A DNA stretch of 64,000 bases from Opitutia bacterium (GCA_003569245.1 BGOM01000015.1:62001-126000), one strand, 5' to 3'. Positions 1 through 8,941 are shown, numbered from the stretch's first letter. Notes: generated from the sequence alone by a model not told the origin. Program-made: numbers and translations.

Positions 1-2098
1 GGACGGTCTTCAGCTGGCCGGCCCCGGCGAAGGCCCGCCCGTCGGGGAGCTTGCCCGCCGTGTCGATGGCCACCCCCTCGTCCATGGTGCGGCCGCGGCC
101 GATCGCGTCGAACTTCTCGAACGCGAAACCGAGGGCGTCCATGCGGTTGTGGCAGGAGGCGCAGGCCGGGTTGGCACGGTGCTGCTCGAGCCGCTGGCGC
201 AGGTTACCCGTCAGCTGCTTCTGCCCTTCGAGGGAGGGGACGTCGGCCGGCGCGGGCGGGGGCGGGGTGCCGAGAATCTGCTCGAGGATCCATTTGCCGC
301 GCTTGACCGGCGAGGTGCGATCGGGATTGGACGTCGCCGTGAGGATGCTCGCCTGCGTGAGGACGCCGCCGCGCTCGCCCTTGGGCAAGGTCACGCGCAC
401 GAAGTCGCCCGGGAACCGGGTCGGCGCGTCGTAGATCCCGTACAGCTTGGCCAACGGCCGGTCGAGGTAGGTAAAGTCGGCGTCGATGATGTCGAAGACG
501 CTCCGGTCGTCGCGGACGATCTCCGCCAGGAAAAGCTCGGTCTCCTTGACCATCGAGGCGCGCAGGGCCTCGTCGAACTCCGGGAACAACTTGGCGTCGG
601 GCGTCACCAGGGCGAGGCGGCGGGTCTGCAGCCACTGCAACCCGAAGCCCGTCACCAGGTGCTGCGCGCGCCTGTCCTTGAGCAGCCGCGTCGTCTGGGC
701 CGCGAGGTTGGCGGTGAGCTTGCCCTGGTTGGCCAGGCCGAACAGTTCCTCGTCGGGCATCGAGCCCCACAGGAAATAACTGAGCCGCGAGGCCAGCGCG
801 AACTCCGCGACCGGGTGGGCGTCCTTGGCCAACGGCTGATCGTCCTGCTCGATGCGGAAGACGAACTTCGGGGAAGCGAGCACGGCGGCGATCATCGCCT
901 GGGCGCCGGCCTCCCAGGTCCCGCCGGCGGTCTCGGCGACCGTGAAAACCTTGGCGTAGCGCTGAATCTCGACGGGCGTGGCGGGCCGGCGGAAGGCGCG
1001 GCTCACGAACCAGTTGGCCATCGCGCGGGCGCGGTCGTCGCCCTTCTTGCCGGTGGCGAAGTCGGCCAGTTTGCGCTGCAGGTCGGTGCGCGTGTCGGTC
1101 GGGCCGAGCAGCTGGTAACGGTAGGTCCCGAGGCGGCGGCTGCCCGACGTCAGTTCGGCGGGCGGGTTCGTCCACGTCACCGCGAGCGCGTGCTTGCCCG
1201 CCGTCAGCCGCACCTTGGCGTCGACCTTCTCGGCGCCGCGGCTGTTGGTCTTGAGCTTGAGCGTCTGGGTGCCGACCGGCTTACCGTCGGCCATCAGGTT
1301 TACGACCGCGGGGGCGTCGCCGGGGTTACCCATCCCCACCAGGTGGGCGCGGAAGATATACTCGCCCTCGCGCGGGGCGTCGAAGGCGGCCGTCAGCGTC
1401 GGCGCGTTGAAGACGCGCATCTGATCCTCGGAGCGGCCCCGCGGCAGCATGTTATAACCGTCGACGTTAAGCACATCGAGCTTGGCTTCCGTCGTGGGCA
1501 TCGCGCGTTCGGCGACGAGCTTACCCGCGGCGATGAACCGCTCGAGGTGGACCGGCGAGAAGGTCAGCACGTCGCCGATGTTATCGAACCCGTAGCCCGT
1601 GTCGTCGGCGGGGAAGTCCACCGAGAAGTTGCCGTCGACGTAGCAGAGGTCGCGGATGGTGTTGTTGTACTCCGTGCGGTTGAGCCGGCGGACCGTCACC
1701 TTGCCGGGGTCGACCTTGGCCTGGGCGACGGCCTCCTTGAGCAAGCCGCGGACCTGTCCCTGGAGGGCCTCGATCTCGGCCTGGGTCGGGCGCGTCTTGC
1801 GCTCCGGAGGAGGCATCTCGCCGGCGACCACCTGGGTGATCACCTGGCGCCACAACCGCTGGTCGCGGTAGAAACCCGAGGCGTCCTTGAAAAGCTCCAG
1901 GTTGAGGTCGGCCTTCGTCTTATCGTTCCCGTGGCAATCGTAGCAGTATTTCTCGAGGAACGGCTGGACGCCCCGGCGGAAATCCTGGGCCGCCAGGAAC
2001 GGGCACAAGGCGATCAGGACCGCGAGCCCGAGCAAGCCGGACCGCCGTCCCCGCCAGCCGCTGCTCCGGGTGTTCCGCATAGGGATGCATAAAGACAT
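1..2098 (-). CDS. Planctomycete-type cytochrome c / DUF1592-DUF1588 protein (3' end off the window)
   Basis: Secreted multidomain protein of the PVC cytochrome type; function in these families is not established, but they are often linked to polymer degradation or surface electron transfer. A hydrophobic signal segment (LLGLAVLIALCPFLAAQ) is followed by a haem-binding CYDCHGN motif about 50 residues in. Further on come a DUF1587-like RRLNRTEYNNTIRDL motif, a carbohydrate-binding-like stretch, a DUF1592 region (YFLWGSMPDEELF) and DUF1588 (RGGVLTQASILTATSNP), then a second Cys motif CASCHNRMDALGF. One frame stays open from the start to base 1, so the C-terminus lies outside. ATG 2080 is an alternative start, six codons downstream; neither start has a Shine-Dalgarno sequence. 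Confidence 0.88.
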   Translation of the reverse strand, partial: MSLCIPMRNTRSSGWRGRRSGLLGLAVLIALCPFLAAQDFRRGVQPFLEKYCYDCHGNDKTKADLNLELFKDASGFYRDQRLWRQVITQVVAGEMPPPERKTRPTQAEIEALQGQVRGLLKEAVAQAKVDPGKVTVRRLNRTEYNNTIRDLCYVDGNFSVDFPADDTGYGFDNIGDVLTFSPVHLERFIAAGKLVAERAMPTTEAKLDVLNVDGYNMLPRGRSEDQMRVFNAPTLTAAFDAPREGEYIFRAHLVGMGNPGDAPAVVNLMADGKPVGTQTLKLKTNSRGAEKVDAKVRLTAGKHALAVTWTNPPAELTSGSRRLGTYRYQLLGPTDTRTDLQRKLADFATGKKGDDRARAMANWFVSRAFRRPATPVEIQRYAKVFTVAETAGGTWEAGAQAMIAAVLASPKFVFRIEQDDQPLAKDAHPVAEFALASRLSYFLWGSMPDEELFGLANQGKLTANLAAQTTRLLKDRRAQHLVTGFGLQWLQTRRLALVTPDAKLFPEFDEALRASMVKETELFLAEIVRDDRSVFDIIDADFTYLDRPLAKLYGIYDAPTRFPGDFVRVTLPKGERGGVLTQASILTATSNPDRTSPVKRGKWILEQILGTPPPPAPADVPSLEGQKQLTGNLRQRLEQHRANPACASCHNRMDALGFAFEKFDAIGRGRTMDEGVAIDTAGKLPDGRAFAGAGQLKTV

Positions 2099-2378
2099 AA
2101 GCGGGCGGGGAAGGTTGCAACCTCCGGGGTGTGAATTCGTGAACAAAACGTAAAAGGCGGCGCGGAAAGTCGTATAGCCCTGACCGACAAGTGTTTATAT
2201 TAGTTTTATGACCTCCCTTGGTCCGCCGCGGGCCGAGTCATTCACAGCCATTCACACCCCCACCCGCGGACGGGGTCTTCGCCCGGGGCGCGCCTGCCTT
2301 GAAGCCTAGAATGGACAGGCTCTTACGAAACCAAAGACTACCGATGGTGTTCTAAAGGAACACCCCCTTCCCCGCCCC

Positions 2379-3035
2379 ATGACCGCCCGCCGTCCGCACC
2401 TCCTGGCCACCGCCCTCCTCCTCGGGGCGGGCGCCGCCGTCCCCGCCGTGGAACTCGACGGCCTCGTCAAAAACTCTCCTTTCGGCCAGGCCGCTGAGCG
2501 GACCGTGATCGGCGAAGCCAAGCCCGGCACCCTCGAGTTCCGCGGGCTGTACGTGGACAAGGGCGTGACCTACTTCAGCGTCTACAACTCGATCACCAAG
2601 CAGTCCGCCTGGATCGCCGAGGGCGAAGTCCCCGCCAACCTCCCGGTCACGATCGTCGGCTTCGACGCCGCCGCCGAGACGCTCATCGTCGAGAACGCCG
2701 GCCAGCCGGTGAAGCTCCCGCTGCGCACGCCGGTCATCTCCGCGACGCCGGCGACCCCGGTGGCCGCGCCCGCGCCGGCCGCCCCGCCGGTCGTGGCGGC
2801 CCCCGCCGTCGGCGGCGGACTGGGCCTCGGCAACGGCGTGGGCATGGGCCAGCCGCCCACCCCGGAACAGATCCAGGCCTTCCGCGATGAGATGCGCAAA
2901 CGCTGGGGTGAACGCCAAGGCGGCGGCGGGGAAGGCGCCCCGCAGTTCGACCGTTCATCCCGCGGCGGCCGCGAGGCCCCGACGGCCAACGCCGTCCCCA
3001 CCAAGGGCGAGCGTCCCAGCAAAGGCTCGCGCTGA
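2379..3035 (+). CDS. Secreted GspC-like protein heading the type II secretion genes
   Basis: Protein of 218 residues with an N-terminal signal peptide or anchor (LLATALLLGAGAAVPAV). Residues about 25-110 contain LEFRGLYVDKGVTYFSVYN, then WIAEGE and paired beta-strands ending VKLPL. This resembles the periplasmic homology region of GspC/PilP proteins, which link the secretin to the inner-membrane platform. An Ala/Pro linker and a Gly/Arg-rich tail follow. It lies 27 bases before gspG on the same strand. The location supports a GspC role, but sequence similarity is weak, so the assignment is inference. Confidence 0.6.
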   Translation: MTARRPHLLATALLLGAGAAVPAVELDGLVKNSPFGQAAERTVIGEAKPGTLEFRGLYVDKGVTYFSVYNSITKQSAWIAEGEVPANLPVTIVGFDAAAETLIVENAGQPVKLPLRTPVISATPATPVAAPAPAAPPVVAAPAVGGGLGLGNGVGMGQPPTPEQIQAFRDEMRKRWGERQGGGGEGAPQFDRSSRGGREAPTANAVPTKGERPSKGSR

Positions 3036-3062
3036 TCCCCGCCCGACCCGAGGCTCCCTTTC

Positions 3063-3509
3063 ATGACCACGTCCCCGTCTCCCCGCCGTCGCGACCGTCG
3101 CAGCGGCTTCACCCTGCTCGAGGTGCTCATCACCATCGCGATCATGGCGCTGCTCGTCGGCGTCGTGGTGCAGAACCTCGACAAGCTCTTCGGCCAGGGC
3201 CAGGAAGGCACGACCAAGCTCTTCGTGAAGTCCTCGCTCGAGGCCCCGCTGATGAGCTACCGCACGCACATGGGCGACTACCCTTCCACCGAGGAAGGCC
3301 TCAAGGCCCTGCTCGCCGCGCCGGAAGGCAAGGCCGACAGCTGGCGCGGGCCGTACATGAAGGTGTCGGGCGGCGCGATGCCCAAGGATCCGTGGGGCGA
3401 GGACTACCAGTACGTCTACCCCGGCAAGCATAACCCCGACAGCTACGACCTCTTCTCGAAGGGCAAGGACAAGCTGCCGGACACCGCGGACGACATCGGC
3501 AACTGGTGA
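3063..3509 (+). CDS. gspG: Type II secretion major pseudopilin GspG
   Basis: Major pseudopilin that builds the periplasmic pseudopilus of the type II secretion system. It has the prepilin peptidase site GFTLLEVLITIAIMALLVG after a short basic leader, with Glu at +5 of the mature chain. The C-terminal half carries GDYPSTEEGLKALL and the DPWGEDYQYVYPG loop typical of GspG, ending in a Ca-site-like PDTADDIGNW. The length of 148 residues is normal. Its stop overlaps the GTG of gspH by 4 bases, indicating translational coupling. Confidence 0.95.
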   Translation: MTTSPSPRRRDRRSGFTLLEVLITIAIMALLVGVVVQNLDKLFGQGQEGTTKLFVKSSLEAPLMSYRTHMGDYPSTEEGLKALLAAPEGKADSWRGPYMKVSGGAMPKDPWGEDYQYVYPGKHNPDSYDLFSKGKDKLPDTADDIGNW

Positions 3510-4049
3510 AGGCGGCCCTCCAGCCCGACCCCCGGCGGCCGCGCCGCGGCGGTTTCACCCTGCTGGAGATGCTCCTCGTCATCGGCCTCCTGAGCATGCT
3601 CGCGGGCGTGCTCGTCGCCGGCTCCGCCGCCCTGCTCCGCGGCACCGCGCGCACCGACCCGGAGGACGCGCTGCTCGCGCTCATGCAGACCTGGCGCCGC
3701 CAAGCCGTCGAGCGCGGGGCGACATCGAGGTCGAACCTTTCCGCTCGCTCGACGCGGACGACCGCCAGGGCTACCGCTGGACCGACCCGGGGCGGGCGCC
3801 GACGACGCGCCGCGCGAGGAACTCCTGCCCTTGCTCGAGGGCGTGCAGGTCCAGCTGCTCGGACCCGAGGTCGACGGCGCCATCCTGCTCGGCGGCCAGG
3901 CCGTGGAGCAGGCCCTCACCCGGCTGCGCTTCTACCCGGACGGGACGTGCGACCGCGTGCGCCTCGAGGTCCGGCGCAACGAGGCGCGCCGCCTCACGCC
4001 CATCGATCCCCTGACCTGCGCGCCGCTGCCGGCGCCCGACGTCCGATGA
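3506..4049 (+). pseudogene. gspH: Minor pseudopilin GspH, interrupted by two apparent frameshifts
   Basis: Starts at a GTG overlapping the gspG stop and carries a prepilin site (RGGFTLLEMLLVIGLLSML). The frame is good to about 3715 (QTWRRQAVERG). It then continues sensibly in a second frame (GDIEVEPFRSLDADDRQGYRWTDPG, with the break near the GCGGGGCG at 3714-3720), and from about 3790 in a third frame (EELLPLLEGVQVQLLGPEVDGAILLGG), ending at 4049. Both shifts fit a single missing base in a G-rich run. Left uncorrected, the first frame reads straight through into gspI. The pieces join into one GspH-type protein of about 180 residues, so I think the gene is intact and the sequence has indel errors. 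Confidence 0.7.
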
Positions 4050-4788
4050 AACGCCGCGCCTTCACCTTGGTCGAGGTCCTCATCAGCCTCGCGATGTTCG
4101 CGCTCGCCGCGATCAGCCTGGGCGCGGCCTACACCAACGTCGTGCTCAGCCGCCAGGCCCTCAAGGTCAACGACGTCGCGGTCGACGACCTGGCCCGCGC
4201 CCGCGCCGCCCTGCTCGAGACCATCAACTACGACGACGTCACGACCGGCGGGGAGATCAACCTGCCCGGCGACCGCCTCGCGACCTGGAAGGGCGAGATC
4301 GAGCCACCAGCGTGAGCGACCTCTTCAGCGTGACCCTGACCGTCGAGATCCAGAACGCCGACGGCACCGACGCGCCGCCGCTGACCGAGACGCGCCTGCT
4401 CCTCCGCCCGACCTGGTCCGTCCCCGCCGACCGCCAGAAGATCCGCGACGCGGCCAAGCAGCGGCTCGCGACCGAGCGCGGCTACACCGAGACCACCGGC
4501 GGCGACTACACCGCGGTGCGCAGCGCGCCGACCCCTTCGAACAAGACGGCGTGGAGCCACGCCACGCCCGGCGACGCCGGCGGCAAGAAGCCCGGCGCCG
4601 CGACGAACGACAAAGGTAAGCCGACGGCCGGCAAGCCGGGCGCGACGCCCGCGCCGACGCGCGGCAACGCGACGCGCGGGACCGCGACGACCGGCAAGCC
4701 GGGCGCGGCCCCGGCGAACGGCAAACCCGGCGCCGCGCCGGCGCCCGCCCGCCCGGCGCCCGCGGCGCCCAAGCCCTTCATCCAATGA
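4046..4788 (+). CDS. gspI: Minor pseudopilin GspI, split by one apparent frameshift
   Basis: The ATG overlaps the gspH stop. The N-terminus MKRRAFTLVEVLISLAMFALAAISLG is a short leader plus prepilin cleavage site and hydrophobic helix, as in GspI. The frame ends prematurely at 4315 (KGEIEPPA). An overlapping frame opening at GTG 4312 continues with SDLFSVTLTVEIQNADG, the expected beta-strand of a pseudopilin, so one base is probably missing near 4301-4311. From about 4560 the product is an unusual Gly/Ala/Pro/Thr/Lys repeat tail (KPGAA, GKPGAT units) not typical of GspI. The final TGA overlaps the ATG of gspJ. Confidence 0.72.
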
Positions 4789-5427
4789 GCCCCGCCCCGC
4801 GTCGCCGCGGCTTCACGCTGCTCGAGACCTTGATCTCGCTGGCCCTGCTCGCGGTGCTGATGCTCACGATCAACACGTTCCTCTTCTCGATGACCGAGCT
4901 CTGGGGCGGCAAGCGCGACCAGCGGCTCTTCGACCAGCACGTGCGCGCGGCGACGCGGCTCGTGCGGGAGACGCTCGAACAGGCCACGGTCGCGCCCGGG
5001 GCCGCGGGGGTCGCCATCAAGGAGGTGCCGGACGGCCTCGGGGCGACGAGCCGCGGCTGACCTTCCTGCTCCCGACGCGGCCCGCCTCGCCGACTGGCCG
5101 GAAGTCCCGCTGCCCGACGTGGACTTCTCCCTGTACGTCGACCCGGACAAGGGGCTCGCGCTCCAATGGCAGTCGCGGCTGGAGATCAACCGCGAGCAGA
5201 CCGACCTCCACACGACGATCCTCTCGCCGTTCGTGAGATCGCTCGCGTACGAGTACTTCGACGCCGACCTCAAGACCTGGAAGGTCGAGGAGGAGCCCGT
5301 GCGGGAGCCCGCCGGCACGGCGTGGCGGAAACCCGCGCGGCTCCACCTGCGCTTCGAGCGCGGCACCCTCAAACAGGAAGTCGTCCTCGACCTCCCCATC
5401 CGGCGCCCCGGCGCCTCCCGCCCATGA
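4785..5427 (+). CDS. gspJ: Minor pseudopilin GspJ, split by apparent frameshifts
   Basis: Begins at an ATG overlapping the preceding stop. RRGFTLLETLISLALLAVLMLTINTFLFSM is a prepilin cleavage site and helix. The frame ends at 5060, but DEPRLTFLLP continues in a second frame and LADWPEVPLPDVDFSLYVDP in a third, which runs to the stop at 5427. Two missing bases, around 5035-5045 and 5075-5090 (both next to G or C runs), restore a protein of about 213 residues. Partner of GspI and GspK at the pseudopilus tip. The downstream stop overlaps the gspK ATG. Confidence 0.7.
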
Positions 5428-6665
5428 GCCGCCCCGCCCGCCGCCGCGGCTCCGTCATCATCGTGGTCCTGGTGCTCATCGCGCTGGCCTCGCTGCTGCT
5501 CGGACGCTTCATGGAGGACAACACCCTCGAGCTCGCCATGACCACGCGCGAGGCCGACCGCCGCCGGCTCCGGGCCGACGCGCAGTCGGAGCTCGAGCTC
5601 GCCTTGGCGGTCATCGCCGAGATCCGCTCGATCGACCTGAACAAGGTCCACCACCCGACGCAGGGCTTCGACGACCCCCATGCGTACGCGGGCTTCCCGC
5701 CGCGCGAGGGCCTCGAGGTGACGTTCGAGTTCGAGGACGAGAGCCGCAAGCTGCCGCTGCCCAACCTCGACAAGAACACCCTGATCAAGCTGCTCTACGC
5801 CCTGGGGCTCGAGCAGAAGGACGCCGAGCGGGTCGCCGACGCGCTCGTCGGCTGGACGAGCAAGCGCTATGAACCGCTGGAGGAGGAGGCGACGGACGCC
5901 GCCTACGAGCGGCGGATCCTGGCCCATCGGCCCGCGCGCCGCGCCCTGCGCTCCTTCTCCGAGCTGCGGGCCATCGGCGTGGCGAACGAGTTCTTCTTCG
6001 ACGAGCTGGGCCACCCGACGCCCCTCTACGACGCCTTCACCTCGATGGTGAGCCTCTACGCCTTCGGGGACACCAACATCAACACGGCCGAGGACGGGCT
6101 CCTCCTCGCGCTCGGGCTGGACGAGCACCAGGTCGCGCTCATCCGCGACAAGCAGAACGTGATGAAGAAACGGGTCAGCGGCACCCCGCCCTACTTCCGC
6201 GTCACCCAGGAGGTCCGCACCCTGGTCGGCGGCGGCGCCCCGCTCCAGGCCTTCGACGACGAGTCCCACCTGATGTGGGTGCGGGCGACGGTGAAGCAGG
6301 GCCTCGCGCAATGCCGGGTCAGCGCCCTGGTGCAGTTCCGCGACGACGTGTCCTTCCCGGCGGCGACCCCCGACCCGGACGAGGATCCGACCGTCGCCAC
6401 CGGCGCGGGCGCGACCAAGGCCCTCCCGACCTTCCGGACAACGGGGAACTCGACAGCCTCCCCGGGGTCGGTAAGGTCGGGCAACGCCTCCACCACCCCC
6501 GGCGTCGTCCCCCCGGCCAGCGTCGGCCGGACCTCCCTCGGCGGCCGCACCCGCAGCAACTCGCTCAACTACCCCTTCACCATCCTGGAATGGACCGAGG
6601 ACAACGGTCCGCCCCGCCAAGCCCCCAAGAAAAATGACCTCCCTGCTGACCCGCCTGCGCGATAA
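5424..6665 (+). CDS. gspK: Type II secretion tip pseudopilin GspK
   Basis: Protein of 413 residues. GSVIIVVLVLIALASLLLGRFMEDNTLEL is the class III prepilin start, where GspK lacks the usual Glu context. The body has the helical SAM-like domain of GspK (LPNLDKNTLIKLLYALGLEQKDAERVADALVGW, FSELRAIG) and a later NINTAEDGLLLALGLDEHQ stretch. It caps the pseudopilus with GspI/GspJ. From about residue 320 the sequence becomes Thr/Pro/Ser-rich and disordered. It overlaps the next gene by 32 bases. Confidence 0.9.
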   Translation: MSRPARRRGSVIIVVLVLIALASLLLGRFMEDNTLELAMTTREADRRRLRADAQSELELALAVIAEIRSIDLNKVHHPTQGFDDPHAYAGFPPREGLEVTFEFEDESRKLPLPNLDKNTLIKLLYALGLEQKDAERVADALVGWTSKRYEPLEEEATDAAYERRILAHRPARRALRSFSELRAIGVANEFFFDELGHPTPLYDAFTSMVSLYAFGDTNINTAEDGLLLALGLDEHQVALIRDKQNVMKKRVSGTPPYFRVTQEVRTLVGGGAPLQAFDDESHLMWVRATVKQGLAQCRVSALVQFRDDVSFPAATPDPDEDPTVATGAGATKALPTFRTTGNSTASPGSVRSGNASTTPGVVPPASVGRTSLGGRTRSNSLNYPFTILEWTEDNGPPRQAPKKNDLPADPPAR

Positions 6666-7761
6666 GGCCCAACCCGCGGCGGCCGCGCTCCTGCCCGGCA
6701 ACCGCTTCTTCGTCCGGCGCCTCGCGCTCGACGGGCCCGACGTGCAGACCCAGGTGAACCTCGCGCTCGAGGCGCTCTCGCCCTTCCCGCTCGAACAGAT
6801 GCTCGTGGGCCACCTCGTGTCGGCCGACGGGCGCGCCGCGCTGATCTACGCGGCCCACCGCCGCCGCTTCACGCCGGAGGAAAGCCTGGCCTGGCCGGAG
6901 GATTGCCAGGTCGTGCCCGAGTTCCTCGCGCTCTGCGGCCACCGCCCCGCCGCCGGCGGCGTGGTCGTGCACCGCGGGGAGGAACGCCTCACCGCGCTGG
7001 CGTGGGTGGCCGGCGAGACGCTGCCCGCGGCCATCGCCGTCGGCGAGCTGGCCGATGTCACCGAGGCGGAGATCGCCGCCGAGGCCGCGCAACGCGGCGG
7101 GCTGGCCGCCGGCTACGCGGTCGAGACCCTGACCGGCGCCCTCCGCAGCGAGCGGCGCGAACACGCGCTGGTGCTCCTCGCGGAAGGGGCCACGCCGCAC
7201 GAACTGTCCAAGAAGCACCTCGACGTCGCCGATATCCGCGACACCGATTTCCTCGAGGCGCGCCGCAAGAAGGAACGGACCAACCTCGTCCTCTGGCGCC
7301 TGACGCAAGGCGCCGTGGCGACCTTGGTGGTCGCGCTGCTCCTGGACCTGGTCGGCCTGGGCGTGCGCCTGCGTACGGACGACCTCGAGGCCAAGAACGT
7401 CGAGAACGCGGCGAAGGTCGCCGACATCGACGCCGCGCAGGCCATCACCTCCCGCATCAACGAGCTCGGCGTGAAGCGCCCGCTCCCCCTCGAGATGCTC
7501 GCGCTGATCAACGAGCACCGCCCGGCGACGCTCGAGTTCCAGAGCGTCACCTGCAAATCCAACGTGCTCATCGAGATCGGCGGGCGGACCTCCAACGCCG
7601 CCGACATCGGGGCCTTCGAGCGCGAGCTGGCCGCCCTGCCGACCGTCGCCAGCGCGGTCAGCCGCGACATCCGCACCCGCGAAACCTCGGCGACCTTCAC
7701 CCTCGCCGTCACCTTCAAGCTCGACGCGCTCCGCAAGGCCGTCGCCCCCAAGCAACCATGA
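6634..7761 (+). CDS. gspL: Type II secretion platform protein GspL-like
   Basis: Protein of 375 residues with a cytoplasmic N-terminal half, a single membrane segment at about residues 230-250 (AVATLVVALLLDLVGLGV) and a C-terminal periplasmic domain with a coiled-coil start (EAKNVENAAKVADIDAAQ) and a ferredoxin-like fold pattern. This is the GspL/PilM-PilN architecture that couples the ATPase GspE to the pseudopilus. Primary similarity is low, as is usual for the family. Position between gspK and the GspM-like gene supports the call. The stop overlaps the next ATG by 4 bases. Confidence 0.75.
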   Translation: MTSLLTRLRDKAQPAAAALLPGNRFFVRRLALDGPDVQTQVNLALEALSPFPLEQMLVGHLVSADGRAALIYAAHRRRFTPEESLAWPEDCQVVPEFLALCGHRPAAGGVVVHRGEERLTALAWVAGETLPAAIAVGELADVTEAEIAAEAAQRGGLAAGYAVETLTGALRSERREHALVLLAEGATPHELSKKHLDVADIRDTDFLEARRKKERTNLVLWRLTQGAVATLVVALLLDLVGLGVRLRTDDLEAKNVENAAKVADIDAAQAITSRINELGVKRPLPLEMLALINEHRPATLEFQSVTCKSNVLIEIGGRTSNAADIGAFERELAALPTVASAVSRDIRTRETSATFTLAVTFKLDALRKAVAPKQP

Positions 7762-8597
7762 AAGCCCTCTTCTTCGGTCTCAACGCCCGCGAACGCCTGA
7801 TGGCGCTCCTCGCGCTCGGCATCCTCGCCTTCCTCTGGGTGACCGCCGCCTACGGGCGCGTCAACGAGGTCTGGGCCAACTGGACGGACCTCGAGAAGAA
7901 GGCCGCCTTCCACCGCGCGCGCTTCGCGGAGGAGAAGAAGATCCGCGCCGACGTGGCCATCGCCGTGCAAGGCCTCGACGAAGGTCGCGGCTACGACAAG
8001 GCCCGCCTGGTCGCGGAGGCCTTCGCCGCCGCCAAGGAAGCCGGGCTCACGCCCAGCACCGAGGCCCCGACGACCGTGAAGGCCGGCCGCTTCGCCGTGC
8101 ACTCGCTGCAGATGACCTGCCGCAAGGCCGACATGGGCAGCCTCGTGAAGTTCTACGAGGCCATCCGGCCGCGCGCGCCCTACCTCGCCCTGGGCAACCT
8201 GACGATCCAGTCCGACCGCGGCAAGGACGCCACCATCACGATCAACATGCAGGTCACCGCGCTCGAGCTGATCGGCGCGGCCCCGACGCCCGTCGCCCCG
8301 GTGACGCCGACCGCTCCTGCCACCGGTGATAAGCCCGCCGGCGAGACCGCGGCCCCGGCGAAGGCCGAGGGCGCCGCCCCGGCGGTCGAAACCAAACCTG
8401 CCACCCCGGAAGCGAAGCCCGCGGACGCGAGCGCGCCCGTGAAGACTGAGGCGGCCACCCCCGTGAAAACGGAAGCCGCGCAGGCCGCTACGGAAATCAA
8501 GCCGGCGAAGACCGAGGCTGCGCCTGTCGAAGCCAAGCCCGCGGCGACCACGACCCCGGCGACGACGGCTGCGCCGGCGACGACGGAAGCGAAGTAA
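7758..8597 (+). CDS. gspM: Type II secretion platform protein GspM-like
   Basis: Protein of 279 residues with an N-terminal membrane helix (RLMALLALGILAFLWVTAAYG), then a charged coiled-coil (WTDLEKKAAFHRARFAEEKK) and a small periplasmic alpha/beta domain. This is the GspM/PilO plan and it directly follows the GspL-like gene. From about residue 180 the chain is a low-complexity Ala/Pro/Thr/Lys/Glu tail (repeats such as KTEAA and VKTEA) of about 95 residues, longer than in ordinary GspM. It is the last gene of the plus-strand arm. Confidence 0.68.
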   Translation: MKALFFGLNARERLMALLALGILAFLWVTAAYGRVNEVWANWTDLEKKAAFHRARFAEEKKIRADVAIAVQGLDEGRGYDKARLVAEAFAAAKEAGLTPSTEAPTTVKAGRFAVHSLQMTCRKADMGSLVKFYEAIRPRAPYLALGNLTIQSDRGKDATITINMQVTALELIGAAPTPVAPVTPTAPATGDKPAGETAAPAKAEGAAPAVETKPATPEAKPADASAPVKTEAATPVKTEAAQAATEIKPAKTEAAPVEAKPAATTTPATTAAPATTEAK

Positions 8598-8636
8598 GGT
8601 CGATCTGTTGGTAGGGGGAGAGGAGGAGGCGGGAAG

Positions 8637-8938
8637 AGAGTACGGAGTTCGGAGTACGGAGTGCAGAGTCGAGGGTTGAGTACAGGGTCGAGGGTTGGGT
8701 CGAGGGGGTGGCGGGCGGAGTACTGAGTGCAGAGTACTGAGTACTGAGTACGGAGGGGGAGGCAGGGGATGCGGAGATACACGGACCAGCAGGGACGCTG
8801 GTCCCTACCTGGCGCGGAGCGCGCGTGATGAGGCTACAGGTAGGCTACGATTCAGCGCGCTGTACTCTGTACGCTCGATTCAGCACTCTGTACTCTGCAC
8901 TCCGTACTCCGTACTCTGTACTCTACACTCCGGACTCC
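8637..8938. repeat. Inverted heptanucleotide-repeat element between convergent gsp arms
   Basis: The 344-base gap between gspM and gspF holds no gene. Its left part (8637-8671 and 8717-8755) is built from 7-bp units related to GGAGTAC, AGAGTAC and TGAGTGC. Its right part (8862-8938) is built from the complementary units GTACTCT, GCACTCC and GTACTCC. The two arms can pair over long distances. Between them sit two tighter inverted repeats: GGACCAGC/GCTGGTCC near 8784-8805 and CCTACCTG/CAGGTAGG near 8805-8844. A second element with the same units lies at 31626-31787. Confidence 0.85.
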
Positions 8939-8941
8939 AGC

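Noticed and set aside
149..2092. A 647-codon plus-strand frame at the left edge
   Set aside because: It is antisense to the cytochrome-type gene, whose frame contains CYDCHGN, DUF1587, DUF1588 and CASCHN motifs.
3506..4315. A genuine 269-residue gspH-gspI fusion
   Set aside because: The middle is an out-of-frame Arg-rich stretch. gspH and gspI happen to be in the same frame because two single-base shifts break gspH and the frame runs on.
8598..8941. CRISPR array
   Set aside because: Units are 7 bp, degenerate and contiguous, with no spacers; no cas gene in the window.
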